DNA of 64,000 nt, from assembly GCF_005233515.1 (NCBI RefSeq), contig NZ_QFZZ01000001.1, forward strand, positions 587,320-651,319, written 5' to 3'. The notes beneath the pieces are model-generated. The model saw only the letters and a list, made by a program, of their open reading frames with translations, had not been told where the DNA came from and did no database searches. Source of the DNA: Pseudomonas sp. CFBP13508 (GTDB lineage Bacteria; Pseudomonadota; Gammaproteobacteria; Pseudomonadales; Pseudomonadaceae). Below, in pieces: positions 1-10,129 of this stretch (the stretch's first letter is position 1; every line of letters begins with the position of its first letter). The translations under genes and the position numbers were made by a program.

Positions 1-743
1 TGAATCAACGCACCATTGACGCCGTGCGCTCGTTGCGCGAGGCCGGCGTGCTGTTCAGCCTCGCCAGCGGCCGCCCGCCGAAAGCCATGTTGCAGCAGAT
101 CGAGGCGCTGGGCGTTGATCTGCCGACAGCGGCGTTCAATGGCGGCACCATCGTCAAACCGGACGGCACACTGTTGGCTGCGCATTATTTGCCAGCGACG
201 ACCGCGCTGATTGCTTTGGCGCAGTTTGCCGATCAACCGGAGGTGGAAATCTGGGTGTTCAGCGGCGGTGACTGGCTGCTCAAGGATCCGCACGGGCCGA
301 TGGTCCCGCGTGAACAGAGCGGCCTCGGCTATCCGCCGGTGGTGGTGGAAAGTTTTGAACCGTATCTGGAGCGCATCGACAAGATCGTCGCCACCAGCAA
401 CAACACTGAGTTGTTGATCGAACTGGAGGCGCAGCTGTTGCCGAAGGTCAACGGCATGGCGCAAGTGTCGCGTTCACAGCCGGTGTATCTCGACGTCACT
501 GCCCTGGAGGCCAACAAAGGCACCGCGTTGACGACGATTGCCGAATACCTCGGCGTGCCGCTGGAACAGACCGCCGTCATCGGCGACGGTGGCAACGACC
601 CGGCAATGTTCAAATGCGCCGGTTTGTCGATAGCCATGGGCCAGGCGGAAGAGGCGGTGAAGCGTCAGGCTGATGTCGTTACAGCGTCAAACACCGAAGA
701 CGGCGTGGTCCTGGCGATAGAGAAATACATCCTCCCGCACTGA
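1..743 (+). CDS. Cof-type HAD-IIB family phosphatase (5' partial)
   Basis: The reading frame is open from base 3 to the stop at 741-743 without a credible start, so the 5' end lies outside the window; 246 residues are visible. The C-terminal part carries the HAD motif IV (GDGGNDPAMF) and an upstream Lys in ANKGTAL that fits motif III. The middle has the C2-type cap of the Cof/YidA group. The catalytic DxDGT loop would be in the missing N-terminus. Family members are soluble sugar-phosphate or nucleotide phosphatases; the substrate cannot be deduced. A REP pair follows the stop, and the next gene is convergent. Confidence 0.85.
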   Translation, partial: NQRTIDAVRSLREAGVLFSLASGRPPKAMLQQIEALGVDLPTAAFNGGTIVKPDGTLLAAHYLPATTALIALAQFADQPEVEIWVFSGGDWLLKDPHGPMVPREQSGLGYPPVVVESFEPYLERIDKIVATSNNTELLIELEAQLLPKVNGMAQVSRSQPVYLDVTALEANKGTALTTIAEYLGVPLEQTAVIGDGGNDPAMFKCAGLSIAMGQAEEAVKRQADVVTASNTEDGVVLAIEKYILPH

Positions 744-760
744 CCCAACACAAAAACCAA

Positions 761-850
761 TGTGGGAGCGAGCCTGCTCGCGAAGGCGTCGGCACATTCA
801 ACACCTTCATTGCCTGACCCAACGCGTTCGCGAGCAGGCTCGCTCCCACA
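761..850. repeat. REP element pair (inverted)
   Basis: Two inverted copies of GTGGGAGCGAGCCTGCTCGC flank about 45 bp, between the convergent HAD gene and nhaB. Pseudomonad REP pairs can fold into a long hairpin and often mark transcript ends. Confidence 0.9.
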
Positions 851-867
851 GGTTTATTCAGTGTTGC

Positions 868-2370
868 TTAGAGCCAGTAGCTCACCGCATACCAGCCCAA
901 CAGTCCCATTACCACGGTATACGGCACCGCCATCCAGACCATGCGCCCGTACGACAACCGCACCAGCGGCGCGATTGCTGAGGTCAGCAGGAACAGAAAT
1001 GCTGCCTGACCATTCGGCGTCGCCACACTGGGCAAATTGGTGCCGGTGTTGATCGCAATCGCCAACGTTTCGAAGTGCTCGCGAGTCATGTGCCCGGCAA
1101 GGAAAGCCTGTTTCACTTCGGTGATGTAAATGGTTGCGACGAATACGTTGTCGCTGATCGCCGAGAGCAGGCCGTTGGCGATGAACAACATGCCCGGCTG
1201 CTGATCCATCGGCAATGCCAGAACCCACTGGATCAGCGGGGCGAACAGTTGCTGATCATGGATCACCGCCACCACGGCAAAAAACACCACCAGCAGCGCA
1301 GTAAACGGCATGGCGTCCTTGAACGCACTGCCGAGGCGATGCTCGTCGGTGATGCCGGTAAACGCAGTGATCAACACAATCACCATCAATCCGATCAGGC
1401 CGACTTCAGCCAGGTGAAACGCCAGGCAACCAATCAGAATCAGCGCCGCCGCACCTTGCACCAGCAGCGCCGCCGTCTGACGAGGCGTGCGTTTGGCGTT
1501 GTCCTCGGCGGCGTAGTTGGCCAAAACCGCGCGGACGTTGTCCGGCAGCAGCGTGCCGTATCCGAACCAGCGCAGCTTCTCCAGCAGCACGCACGTCACC
1601 AGACCCGCCACCAGTACCGGCAGCGACACCGGGGCAACTTTCTGGAAAAACTCGCCGAAATGCCAGCCCATCTCATGGCCGATCAACAGGTTCTGCGGCT
1701 CACCGACCAAGGTGCAGACCCCGCCCAGCGCCGTACCGACCGCGCCGTGCATCAGCAGGCTGCGCAGGAAGGCGCGGAACTGATTCAAGTCCTCATGGTG
1801 TCGCGACGGTAAATGCTGATCGTCACCGAATTCGCTGTCCTGACGCGGATCGTTGCCCGATGCGACACGGTGATACACCGAGTAAAAGCCGACAGCCGCA
1901 CTGATGATCACCGCCGTCACGGTCAGCGCATCAAGAAACGCCGAAAGAAACGCCGACAAGAAGCAGAACATCAGCGCGAGAATGGCTTTCGAACGCACGC
2001 CCAACAGCAGCCGCGAGAAGAGAAACAGCAACAGATCCTTCATGAAGTAAATGCCGGCCACCATGAACATCAGCAGCAGAATCACCGGAAAGTTGTGCAG
2101 CAACTCATCGTAGAGCGCTTGCGGTGTGGTCATCTTCAGCAGCAACGCTTCAATCAACAACAAGCCGCCCGGCATCAACGGATAACACTTGAGCGCCATG
2201 GCCAGGGTGAAGATGAACTCGATCACCAGTAACCAGCCTGCGGCGACCGGGCTGATAGTGAACAGCACCACGGCATTGAGAATGAGAAAACCGACGATGG
2301 TCGCCTTGTACCAGCGCGGCGATTGCCCGAGGAAGTTGTGCGCGAACGCCTGGGCGATTGAACCGGACAT
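868..2370 (-). CDS. nhaB: Na+/H+ antiporter NhaB
   Basis: The 500-residue polytopic inner-membrane protein matches the NhaB family in length (about 510) and in its N-terminal pattern ([20 protein letters not shown]). Long hydrophobic segments run through residues 25-160 and 230-500, with a hydrophilic loop near 170-190. It exports sodium in exchange for protons and supports pH and salt homeostasis. The ATG is preceded by AAGGAG at a good distance. It is transcribed alone, with a convergent HAD gene and REP pair downstream and a delta-60 repeat gene upstream. Confidence 0.95.
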   Translation of the reverse strand: MSGSIAQAFAHNFLGQSPRWYKATIVGFLILNAVVLFTISPVAAGWLLVIEFIFTLAMALKCYPLMPGGLLLIEALLLKMTTPQALYDELLHNFPVILLLMFMVAGIYFMKDLLLFLFSRLLLGVRSKAILALMFCFLSAFLSAFLDALTVTAVIISAAVGFYSVYHRVASGNDPRQDSEFGDDQHLPSRHHEDLNQFRAFLRSLLMHGAVGTALGGVCTLVGEPQNLLIGHEMGWHFGEFFQKVAPVSLPVLVAGLVTCVLLEKLRWFGYGTLLPDNVRAVLANYAAEDNAKRTPRQTAALLVQGAAALILIGCLAFHLAEVGLIGLMVIVLITAFTGITDEHRLGSAFKDAMPFTALLVVFFAVVAVIHDQQLFAPLIQWVLALPMDQQPGMLFIANGLLSAISDNVFVATIYITEVKQAFLAGHMTREHFETLAIAINTGTNLPSVATPNGQAAFLFLLTSAIAPLVRLSYGRMVWMAVPYTVVMGLLGWYAVSYWL

Positions 2371-2458
2371 CGGCTGCTCCTTTTATTTAGAAGCGCGAAA
2401 GTTGCCGGATGTTTCAGGGAAGATCAAGTCGCCGTTAACCTCGATCCTGTTCAATGCT

Positions 2459-3748
2459 CTATGGATTCAGATAACGCGCAACCATTGCCCGGTAGTTGCC
2501 ATCCAGTGAATAGCCGCCCACAACAATGGCCCCGTCCGTTTGCACGGCCAGCGAACTGGCTGTGTCGAGACTTCGTCCCAGTCGCGTGCGTAACCAACCT
2601 TGGCCTTGGCCGAACGCTGGATCGAGACTGCCGTCAGCTTGATAACGGGCGACCATGAAGTCGGCTTCAACCCCGCCGATGGTGGCGCCTACGGCGACGA
2701 TGCGGCCGTCGCTCATTGGCTGGGCGGCATTCCATTGGCAACCGCTGGGGCCGATGTCCAACACCTGTGGCTGGCCACGATGACAGTGCAGGTCCGGTCG
2801 ACCGTTGGCGTGCAGGACAAATGTCAGGCAGCGGATCGGATCGCGGCTGCTGCCGAAGCAATAAAGCCTGTCGTCGGACTCGATGATCTGGCTGACCTGA
2901 GTGCTGTTGCCATGGGCCTTGAAGGCCATGAAACCGTCCACGGCGAAGCGCTCATCCAGGCTGCCATCGGGGCGATAGACTGCCAACAGGCCTTGCTGCG
3001 GAAAGTCGATCGAGCCTGCGACGACGATGCGCCCGTCCTGCTTCAACAGCAGGGTGCTCAGCCAGGTATTGAGCAGCAGGTGGCGGACCATCACGAATCC
3101 GCGTCCGTTGAAGGATTCGTCCAGTTGGCCGTCGGGCAGCAGACGAATCAGCATCCCGGCGTGGTCGGCGAGGCTGAAATGATGATTGGCGATCAGCAGA
3201 ATGCGGCCGTCTTGCTGCACCGCAAAATCACAGGCTTCGACACCCGGCACGCCCGGCGGCAACCAGTTGTCGCGGGTTCCCATGGACAACTCGCCGGGCA
3301 GTTGCACGACCTGGAAGCCATCATCCCCGAAGGTGCGGTCTGGCTGGCCGTTGGTATCGAACAGGGCGAGGGCGGGGAAGGTGCGATGGGTGCCCTCATA
3401 ATGCAGGCCACCCAGCAGAACCCTTCCGTCAGGCAGCACCTGGACCTTGCCGGCCCTGGCTTCGCAACCTTCGATGAAGCTGCCAATCACGCTGCCCTGA
3501 ATGGCAAAGGACAAATCCGCCGAACCATCCGCCAGCAGTCGCGCCAGGCCAAATCGGCTTCCCTTTGGCGTACCGACTTTCGCGGCAACCAGAATCCGCC
3601 CCTGTGCATCGAGCGCTACATGCTGAGTCTGGCTCGATAGACTGCCGGCAAAGTACACCTGCGCAACACCGCCAATGGCGAATGCCGAGTCGAGCGAACC
3701 GGGGTTGTTCCATGCAGTAGGCAGCGCAAAAGTGTTCAGGGTGGACAT
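2459..3748 (-). CDS. Delta-60 repeat domain protein
   Basis: This 429-residue protein is built from repeated units of the type 'DGRILVAG...ARYLADGSLDPSFG', for example DGRILVAAKVG, DGRIVVAGSI, DGRIVAVGAT and DGAIVVGGYS. This is the delta-60 repeat, thought to form a beta-propeller-like fold. No signal peptide is evident. The start chosen is the ATG at 3748, which has AAGGAG about 8 bases upstream; a longer in-frame extension to 3814 lacks such a site. Function is unknown; members are often annotated as extracellular or toxin-like structural proteins, which this sequence does not confirm. Confidence 0.8.
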   Translation of the reverse strand: MSTLNTFALPTAWNNPGSLDSAFAIGGVAQVYFAGSLSSQTQHVALDAQGRILVAAKVGTPKGSRFGLARLLADGSADLSFAIQGSVIGSFIEGCEARAGKVQVLPDGRVLLGGLHYEGTHRTFPALALFDTNGQPDRTFGDDGFQVVQLPGELSMGTRDNWLPPGVPGVEACDFAVQQDGRILLIANHHFSLADHAGMLIRLLPDGQLDESFNGRGFVMVRHLLLNTWLSTLLLKQDGRIVVAGSIDFPQQGLLAVYRPDGSLDERFAVDGFMAFKAHGNSTQVSQIIESDDRLYCFGSSRDPIRCLTFVLHANGRPDLHCHRGQPQVLDIGPSGCQWNAAQPMSDGRIVAVGATIGGVEADFMVARYQADGSLDPAFGQGQGWLRTRLGRSLDTASSLAVQTDGAIVVGGYSLDGNYRAMVARYLNP

Positions 3749-3968
3749 GCACGCATCTCCTTGCGAGTGAACCGATACCCAGTGATTGGGCGGCTGACTG
3801 CACGAGCGAAACATTCAATCCCTGAACCGCGTGAAGCACAACTGGACGGATTAACAGAACGACGGTCGCACTGTGCCAGAACAGTGTCTTGTTGAACCAG
3901 TCGCAAGCGAGCCAAGTACTTTGGGTAAAACTGCGCTGAAAGTACCTGCTTGTTCGACTACGCATACA

Positions 3969-4004
3969 ACAAGGGCGGATGACTTCAACGTCATCCGCCC
4001 TTGT
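3969..4004 (-). terminator. Hairpin terminator after the 88-residue gene
   Basis: A perfect 15-bp stem (ACAAGGGCGGATGAC and its complement) with a 6-base loop lies just beyond the stop of the minus-strand gene ending at 4012. The T-tract on the minus strand is short (TTGTTGTATG). Confidence 0.7.
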
Positions 4005-4011
4005 GCGGTTA

Positions 4012-4278
4012 TCAGTGTGGCATCGACCAGGATTGCAACTTGTGGCCGTCTTCGCTCAGTTCGGCGCGGGCCTGCTGCAGCAGTTGTTCAAGTTGCGCCG
4101 GGTCAGAGTAGGCGCTGCTCGGGATCTGTTTGCGACCGATGTGCGAGTTGGTGCGGTCGATGACGGTCAGGCTCAGTTCGCCGTTACCGTCTTGTGGCGC
4201 CCAGGCCACGCATTGGAAAGGCTTGAACGCGTGGTTGGCAATCAAAAGTGCTTCGTTGATACGCAGCGGGGCAGTCAT
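4012..4278 (-). CDS. Small conserved hypothetical protein
   Basis: An 88-residue soluble protein starting MTAPLRINEALLIANHAF, with predicted beta strands in the first half (VAWAPQDGNGELSLTVIDR) and a helix near the C-terminus (DPAQLEQLLQQARAEL). No catalytic motif, signal peptide or membrane segment is visible. It is a single-gene unit, followed by a strong hairpin at 3969-4004 and preceded by a 620-bp repeat-bearing gap. The family is not one I can name and the function is unknown. Confidence 0.7.
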   Translation of the reverse strand: MTAPLRINEALLIANHAFKPFQCVAWAPQDGNGELSLTVIDRTNSHIGRKQIPSSAYSDPAQLEQLLQQARAELSEDGHKLQSWSMPH

Positions 4279-4469
4279 GGGGTCTTCTCTCTATTGGCGC
4301 CCAATCAAATGATGTGCCGTCGGTTGGGCTTACCGTACGGCGGGTTACTTGTACTGATGCACGCAACCGGGGGGTGGGTCACACTTGAAACAAAGAAATT
4401 TCAAGTTCTTTACATAACGGCCGTTCGCTTCGGTAGTCCTGCACATGTCAGGACACCGCGCTGAATTCA

Positions 4470-4720
4470 CCCCTCACCCCAGCCCTCTCCCCGAGGAGAG
4501 GGAGCCGACTTGTGGGCTTTTCAAACTTGGGTTCGGCTCGATAATTCAGGTCGGTGTAACTCGAACAAACACCACGGTCTTATCCCTCACCCCGAGGAGA
4601 GGGAGCCGACTTGTGGGCTTCTCAAACTTGGGTTCGGCTCGATAATTCAGGTCGGTGTAGCTCGAACAAACACCACGGTCAGTTCCCTCTCCCTGGGGAG
4701 AGGGCTAGGGTGAGGGGCCG
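4470..4720. repeat. Tandem/inverted repeat block (CCCTCACCC family)
   Basis: Two direct copies of a unit of about 101 bp begin at 4493 and 4594 (GAGGAGAGGGAGCCGACTTG...). They are bracketed by CCCTCACCCCAGCCCTCTCC at the left and its inverted form GGAGAGGGCTAGGGTGAGGGG at the right. It occupies most of the gap 4279-4902; the remaining bases hold no gene. The same family appears at 15229-15857. Confidence 0.85.
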
Positions 4721-4902
4721 CTCTCTGACACAACACAAATAGTCGATAGCTAACTAACAACCAGGTTTCTTATAACTCTTTCATCAAGCTTCATATAAGC
4801 AATCGATACAAGCCCCCGTCAAAATCTTGCTAGTGTTACAACCGGGTCTGCCAAATGACTGTTTTTACAATCATTTATAAAATTTGGCGCCAAGGAGCAG
4901 TC

Positions 4903-6228
4903 ATGAGCGAAGCGCCCGCGTCGAGACGTTTACTGGTAGTCGATCCGTGTGACGACTGCCATCGCCTGTTGCCCGGATTGCGCGCCGTGGGTTGGGATGT
5001 CGACAGTTGTAATCTTGAAAACGCCGCATCCCGCGCCTGTGACGTAGGCCTGCTGCGTTTGCAGCCGTTCCATCTGGAACGTCCCGAAGCCGTTAAAGAG
5101 CTGATCAGCCGCAGCGGCACCGAGTGGATTGCGGTGCTCAATCAGGAAGTCCTGCGCTTGCAGAACGTCGGCGACTTCGTCTGCGAGTGGTTTTTCGATT
5201 TCCACACCTTGCCCTTCGACGTCTCCCGCGTGCAGGTCACCCTGGGCCGCGCCTTCGGCATGGCACGCCTGCGCGGGCAGGGCACGATTCATGTCGATCA
5301 GCCGGAGCACGAACTGCTCGGCGACAGCAAACCGATCCGCGAACTGCGCAAGCTGCTGAGCAAACTCGCACCGACCGAATCGCCAGTGCTGATTCGCGGC
5401 GAAAGCGGCACCGGCAAAGAGCTGGTCGCCCGCACCCTGCACCGGCAATCGCAACGCCACAGCAAACCGTTTGTGGCGATCAACTGCGGGGCGATCCCTG
5501 AGCATCTGATTCAGTCGGAATTGTTTGGCCACGAGAAAGGCGCGTTCACCGGCGCGCATCAGCGCAAGGTCGGGCGCATCGAAGCAGCCAATGGCGGCAC
5601 ATTGTTCCTCGATGAGATCGGCGACCTGCCGCTGGAATTGCAGGCCAATCTGCTGCGATTTCTTCAGGAAAAGCATATTGAGCGGGTAGGGGGCAGTCAG
5701 CCGATCCCCGTAGACGTGCGCGTGCTCGCGGCGACCCACGTTGACCTGGAAGCAGCCATCGAGAAGAAGCGTTTTCGTGAAGACCTGTATTACCGGCTCA
5801 ACGTCCTGCAAGTCGTGACCGCGCCGTTGCGTGAACGCCATGGCGACTTATCCATGCTGGCCAACCATTTTTCGCACTTCTATAGCCATGAAACCGGGCG
5901 CCGGCCACGCAGCTTCAGCGAAGATGCGTTGATCGCCATGGGCAAGCACGACTGGCCGGGGAATGTGCGCGAGCTGGCGAATCGGGTACGGCGGGGGTTG
6001 GTGTTGGCGGAGGGCCGGCAGATCGAGGCGCGGGATCTCGGCTTGATCAGCCAGCACTCCATTGCCACGCCGATGGGTACCTTGGAGGATTACAAGACTC
6101 GCGCGGAACGGCAGGCGTTGTGTGATGTGTTGAATCGGCACAGTGATAATTTGAGTGTGGCCGCGAAGGTCCTAGGGGTTTCGCGGCCTACTTTTTATCG
6201 GTTGTTGCATAAGCATCAGATTAGGTGA
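4903..6228 (+). CDS. VpsR-like sigma-54-dependent transcriptional regulator
   Basis: A 441-residue enhancer-binding protein. Residues 1-125 form a degenerate receiver-like domain ([20 protein letters not shown]) like that of VpsR/FleQ-type regulators. The AAA+ domain has Walker A GESGTGKE at 166-173, the sigma-54 contact loop GAFTGA at 213-218 and Walker [11 protein letters not shown]. The C-terminal Fis-type helix-turn-helix is [16 protein letters not shown]. The ATG at 4903 has AAGGAG at a good distance; a longer form from 4855 is less likely. VpsR binds c-di-GMP and drives matrix genes in Vibrio. Its place beside the fap amyloid operon, which has a sigma-54-like promoter, suggests a similar role here (inference). 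Confidence 0.85.
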   Translation: MSEAPASRRLLVVDPCDDCHRLLPGLRAVGWDVDSCNLENAASRACDVGLLRLQPFHLERPEAVKELISRSGTEWIAVLNQEVLRLQNVGDFVCEWFFDFHTLPFDVSRVQVTLGRAFGMARLRGQGTIHVDQPEHELLGDSKPIRELRKLLSKLAPTESPVLIRGESGTGKELVARTLHRQSQRHSKPFVAINCGAIPEHLIQSELFGHEKGAFTGAHQRKVGRIEAANGGTLFLDEIGDLPLELQANLLRFLQEKHIERVGGSQPIPVDVRVLAATHVDLEAAIEKKRFREDLYYRLNVLQVVTAPLRERHGDLSMLANHFSHFYSHETGRRPRSFSEDALIAMGKHDWPGNVRELANRVRRGLVLAEGRQIEARDLGLISQHSIATPMGTLEDYKTRAERQALCDVLNRHSDNLSVAAKVLGVSRPTFYRLLHKHQIR

Positions 6229-6340
6229 GTTGAGTTTATCGTAAATCGGCGGTTGAAGGGCTCGTACGGACTCCCTATACGCTCTTGAAAGCTGGGATAG
6301 GTGGATGATGGTTTTCTTGTTCTATGCTTTCATGTAGTCC

Positions 6341-8536
6341 TCAGCTTTGCTTTATAATTATTTTATTTATGTAAAACGTTGAATCGGAGTAACCTGAGAT
6401 GCTAATTTTTGTAGTTGTTGGAGTGTGCCAATCGATTCCAATCCAATCTTTGGTTATTGTTTGCCAGCCGGAGGTCGCAGGCAGCTCCGCGGTGAAAAAC
6501 ACTTTATCACCCTGCCAAAATTGCATTGTCGCTTTACCTCCCCTATAAACCATACTCACTACATACTTATGTCCGATCTTGAAATTTTGAAAAGTTTTGG
6601 CTATGGATGTGTATGGAACGCCGGAAGGGACCCCTAGGGCTGATTCTAAAAAATACTCGTCTCCTGTGTTTGATATTTTGTTCGTGTGAACAGTAACCCA
6701 ACCGTTCCAGTCGAAGTTATCAAATGTAGTAACATCTCCGACATTGGTCTTATATATCCCTCTCTTACATTCGATCGAATCGGCCAGCGGGGCCTCATCA
6801 AAAAAACCCACTTTCAAAACAAGCTCCAACGTCGAATCCACCTCACACCCCCGCAACCACTCCACCTCCGCCAAATAACTAAGCCCCACCCCCTGATCAT
6901 GCACCGCCCCCACAAACTGCTCCTTAACCCGCTCCCCACCACCCGCAAACGTCTCCACATACTTCAACCAAATCGGACATCCTTTCGCGCACTGCAACGG
7001 CCAAGCCTCACACAACACCTTCGTATCATCCTTGATCAACCCAACATCCAGCACATCCCCATCAAACCCCTCAAGTTTCGGCATCGGCATGCTCGACTGC
7101 AGCAACTCGCCAATCTTCAATTCCACACTCTGAACCGGTGTTCCCTGTCCGCTGCTGATAACCGAGTATTTCAAAACCACTGGAAGTTGCAGGTTCGCTC
7201 CGGTAATCGAGTAAGGGATCTTGAATTCAGTTTTCGTTTGCCCAGCCACTATGACCTTCTTCTGGGGCGGCACCGAACCATCTCCAGGTCGCCCGACCAC
7301 CTCCAGTTCAATTTCGTCATTGGCATTCAACTTCAAGTTATCGAACACCACTGTGAAGCCGTTTTGATGCACATTCGGATCAAGCACCAGATTCGGCGCT
7401 TCGGTGACAGTCGGTGGCTCCAACTGGCTGACTTCACCGGTCACCTTGATGTCGACTTCACGGGATTGACGGGCAGGCAAGTCGCCTCGGATCAAGTCAT
7501 AGCTGACCTTGGCCGAACCATTGCGGATGAGCAGGATCGCAGCGTTCGGGATCGTAAGATCGAGGATGTTGGGCAGGCTGAGAAGCTTCTTTTTCGCCGG
7601 TCCCACAATTACGGGCTGCCCCTGCGGCGGAGTACCCGTCCAGGTCAGGCTCAGCTCGTCATTGATCTGGAAATGCTGGTCTGTGAAGAATGCGCGGGCA
7701 ACGGCATCGTGGCTGCCCAATTGCTTTAGGTCGATCGCCGAGACGATTTGTTCATCGACCATAACTAATGGCGCTGGCAACCGGTCGGTAAGGTCCACCG
7801 ACACATTAGTAATTTTCGACCAAGGCGCCTCTGGATCCGGAAAATTGCCAACGCGGTCGACCACTTGAAAGGACACTTCGACAATGGGTTTGCTGCCTTC
7901 TTTTTTGATGACTTCTTCAGTGAAGGTGACGATGATCGGATTGTTTGCCGGATCAGCGACTTGTGCTTCAGTCACCGGGTAGTACGAAACCAGTTCGTCA
8001 CCCCAGCGACAAAACATCCGATCATGAGTGGCAATATTCTTGTAAGGCTTCACCAGCATTTTGATCCCACCCCTGGCCATATCGGCATCCACACCCTTCG
8101 AAGGGTCGGGATCAAGGGTGTAGAGAAGGCCGGAATGTCCCGGTTCGCTGTCGGTGTCAACGTCGCCAGGGCGGGTGAGTTTGACCCATAACAGCAAGCT
8201 ATCCGACTCGACCGGACCCTGATTCAATCGGGTAACTATGTAGAAGGCGTTGGCGCTGCCATTGGTGATCTGGCCTGCCGGGATATCGAACGTGAGCTGT
8301 TTATCAATGTTGTTTTCATCGATTTCTATGGTACGAACCGGGAAAAACGGGTTATCAAAGTAAAAAGCACACTTGTCCTTCAGAGCCATGTTAAGCCAAG
8401 GATCAACGACCCCGGTCAGGTAGCCACTTTTCACTGCTTCCAACGATATGCCACCATGATATTCCTCCGGCGTTTCCAGCTCGGTAGCCAAGGGAATTCG
8501 AGGACGAAACAAGTCTGCGGCGCTAAGTACAGTCAC
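6341..8536 (-). CDS. Large hypothetical protein with repeated beta-sandwich-like domains
   Basis: A 731-residue protein starting at a GTG (8536) with AGGAG about 10 bases upstream. No signal peptide, membrane segment or cell-wall anchor is seen. Residues from about 130 to 585 contain three or four related blocks of roughly 100 residues with the pattern 'D-hydrophobic strand-W/G...IP...V.Y...SR...DIKV' (for example DELSLTWTGTPPQGQPVIVG and NDEIELEVVGRPGDGSVPPQ), suggesting Ig-like domains. The last 130 residues resemble a carbohydrate-binding-type beta sandwich (GKATMQFWQGDKVFFTAELP). The 3' third of the gene is clearly more AT-rich than its neighbours, a sign of separate origin. It lies between the fap operon and the sigma-54 regulator. 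I do not recognise the family. Confidence 0.75.
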   Translation of the reverse strand: MTVLSAADLFRPRIPLATELETPEEYHGGISLEAVKSGYLTGVVDPWLNMALKDKCAFYFDNPFFPVRTIEIDENNIDKQLTFDIPAGQITNGSANAFYIVTRLNQGPVESDSLLLWVKLTRPGDVDTDSEPGHSGLLYTLDPDPSKGVDADMARGGIKMLVKPYKNIATHDRMFCRWGDELVSYYPVTEAQVADPANNPIIVTFTEEVIKKEGSKPIVEVSFQVVDRVGNFPDPEAPWSKITNVSVDLTDRLPAPLVMVDEQIVSAIDLKQLGSHDAVARAFFTDQHFQINDELSLTWTGTPPQGQPVIVGPAKKKLLSLPNILDLTIPNAAILLIRNGSAKVSYDLIRGDLPARQSREVDIKVTGEVSQLEPPTVTEAPNLVLDPNVHQNGFTVVFDNLKLNANDEIELEVVGRPGDGSVPPQKKVIVAGQTKTEFKIPYSITGANLQLPVVLKYSVISSGQGTPVQSVELKIGELLQSSMPMPKLEGFDGDVLDVGLIKDDTKVLCEAWPLQCAKGCPIWLKYVETFAGGGERVKEQFVGAVHDQGVGLSYLAEVEWLRGCEVDSTLELVLKVGFFDEAPLADSIECKRGIYKTNVGDVTTFDNFDWNGWVTVHTNKISNTGDEYFLESALGVPSGVPYTSIAKTFQNFKIGHKYVVSMVYRGGKATMQFWQGDKVFFTAELPATSGWQTITKDWIGIDWHTPTTTKISISGYSDSTFYINKIIIKQS

Positions 8537-8612
8537 GGCTAAATGCTCCTGAACATGCTGATCACGGGCGACCAGACACTGCAAGTATCAGAAGTTAATT
8601 ACGTGAAAAGCA

Positions 8613-8634
8613 CACCTGTCATACCTGACAGGTG
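8613..8634. promoter_or_regulatory. Perfect 9-bp inverted repeat upstream of the 731-residue gene
   Basis: CACCTGTCA-TACC-TGACAGGTG lies 77 bp upstream of the GTG start at 8536. It has operator geometry, but could also be a small hairpin. No T-tract follows on either strand. Confidence 0.4.
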
Positions 8635-8680
8635 CGGGCATGTTTCCGATGAATGGTCGATGAGCAAAAAACCTGAAAAT

Positions 8681-8760
8681 CAAAAGATCGCAGCCTTCGG
8701 CGGCCCCTGCATTTGGATTGCGTAATCCCTGTAGGAGCTGCCGGAGGCTGCTATCTTTTG
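8681..8760. repeat. Dispersed inverted repeat (GGAGCTGCCGAAGGCTGCGATC family)
   Basis: CAAAAGATCGCAGCCTTCGG at the left pairs with CCGGAGGCTGCTATCTTTTG at the right. It lies directly after the fapF stop and may end the fap transcript as a hairpin. Confidence 0.75.
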
Positions 8761-8767
8761 CTTTGCT

Positions 8768-10084
8768 TTAGAAGTAATACGGGAATTTCAGGCTGAACGA
8801 AAAGTCCGGCGCATCATCAGTCATGCCGATCGACAAGTTCGGCACGATCGTCAGGTTGTCGGTTGCCGCAATCGTCATGCCGACGTTGAAGTAACCGGCG
8901 TTGGCATCACTGGAAACCACCGATTCCCAATCGCCCCCGTCCTGTTTCAGCTTGCTCTTGCGTTGCACCAGGTCGGAGACCGAGAACGACATACTCATCT
9001 TCTCGTTCAGCGCGAAGGCGATACCGGCGCCGATCTGGAAGCTGTCGCCAATCTTCACCTTGCCCGGGGTTTTCTGGTTGACCGTGGAGCTGATGTCGTC
9101 GAATGACTCCTCGAGGTTGTGGGTGTAGGAGAGGCTGCCGAACAGCACCGCCGGGTCAAACGTCTTGACCAGCGAGATGCCCGGGGTGATCGACCAGACG
9201 CCGTTGCCGGTGGGCAGGGTGTCGGGCACGAACAGGTTGGAGTTGGCGTCGGTCTGGCGCAGTTTGATGCCGAACGGGTCTTTGCCGGTCGGCGCCTTGA
9301 CGCGCAGGGTGACCACGGCGTCCGGGGTGTTGACCGACTCGTCGAGGAACTTGTAGGCGATCCCGAAGTTGACGTCGCCAATGGTTGGATCCTTGGTCAC
9401 GGTTTCTTCAGTCGTCACACCGGCCGCGCCCTGATTGCCGCCGCCGGACTGATACGTCGACTCGCGATACACCACCGGCACGTTCAGGTCGAACTGCCAG
9501 CGGTTGTCGAAGTTGTAGCGCCCGGTGAGGTCGAGGGTCCAGGTGTCGGCCTTGATCCGGTCGAGGTTGATGTTGCCGAGAAAGATCGAATCCAGCGCAA
9601 GGAAACCGTTGAGGATCAACTGGCGGGTGTCGTAGCGCGAATAGGTCAGGCCGGTTTCGACGCTGAACTTGCCGCCGCCAAAGAAACCGCTGGCTTCGTC
9701 ATACAGATTGGAAACGCTCTGCGCCGGTTGCGAATCATCGGCCAGCGATTGACCGTAGGAAGCGCCACTGCCCCCGGCGGCGCCTCCCGATGCAGCGGCC
9801 GCACCGGTGCCCGTGGCGGCTCCGGTAGCGACGCGATTGCCTTTCATGTCGGACGGCGATTTGGCCAGCCGTTTTGGCGCTGGGGCGGCGGGTGTTTCTT
9901 CTACCTGGCGGACCCGTTGTTCAAGTACCGCCAGCGCTTGTTGTTGTTGTTCGTATCGTTGTTTCAGTTCCAGAAGTTCCCGTTTCAGGGCTTCTACATC
10001 GGCGTCGGGTGCTGCTTGCAGCATTGCCGCCGGGAGAAGGGTACTCAAACACACTGCGGCGCGCAGTGATACTGATCGATACAT
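8768..10084 (-). CDS. fapF: Functional amyloid export pore FapF
   Basis: A 438-residue outer-membrane protein, the last gene of the fap operon. It has a signal peptide (cleavage near residue 25, [10 protein letters not shown]) and an N-terminal coiled coil (about 30-64, [20 protein letters not shown]). A low-complexity Gly/Ala/Ser linker spans about 80-115, and a long beta-barrel ends in the typical [11 protein letters not shown] with a terminal Phe. FapF is known as a trimeric barrel that exports FapB, FapC and FapE. It starts 45 bp after fapE. Length is close to the family norm of about 430. Confidence 0.93.
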   Translation of the reverse strand: MYRSVSLRAAVCLSTLLPAAMLQAAPDADVEALKRELLELKQRYEQQQQALAVLEQRVRQVEETPAAPAPKRLAKSPSDMKGNRVATGAATGTGAAAASGGAAGGSGASYGQSLADDSQPAQSVSNLYDEASGFFGGGKFSVETGLTYSRYDTRQLILNGFLALDSIFLGNINLDRIKADTWTLDLTGRYNFDNRWQFDLNVPVVYRESTYQSGGGNQGAAGVTTEETVTKDPTIGDVNFGIAYKFLDESVNTPDAVVTLRVKAPTGKDPFGIKLRQTDANSNLFVPDTLPTGNGVWSITPGISLVKTFDPAVLFGSLSYTHNLEESFDDISSTVNQKTPGKVKIGDSFQIGAGIAFALNEKMSMSFSVSDLVQRKSKLKQDGGDWESVVSSDANAGYFNVGMTIAATDNLTIVPNLSIGMTDDAPDFSFSLKFPYYF

Positions 10085-10129
10085 GAATAAGCCGTCCCTT
10101 TAAGCCCAATGATCGAGACTCAGCGTAGT

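Noticed and set aside
2600..3640. A 346-residue plus-strand frame opposite the delta-60 repeat gene
   Set aside because: The repeats of the sense gene keep the opposite frame open; no coding signal of its own.
4445..4713. Small overlapping frames of 66-67 residues
   Set aside because: They lie wholly in the repeat block and translate repeat sequence, as do similar frames at 15288-15752.
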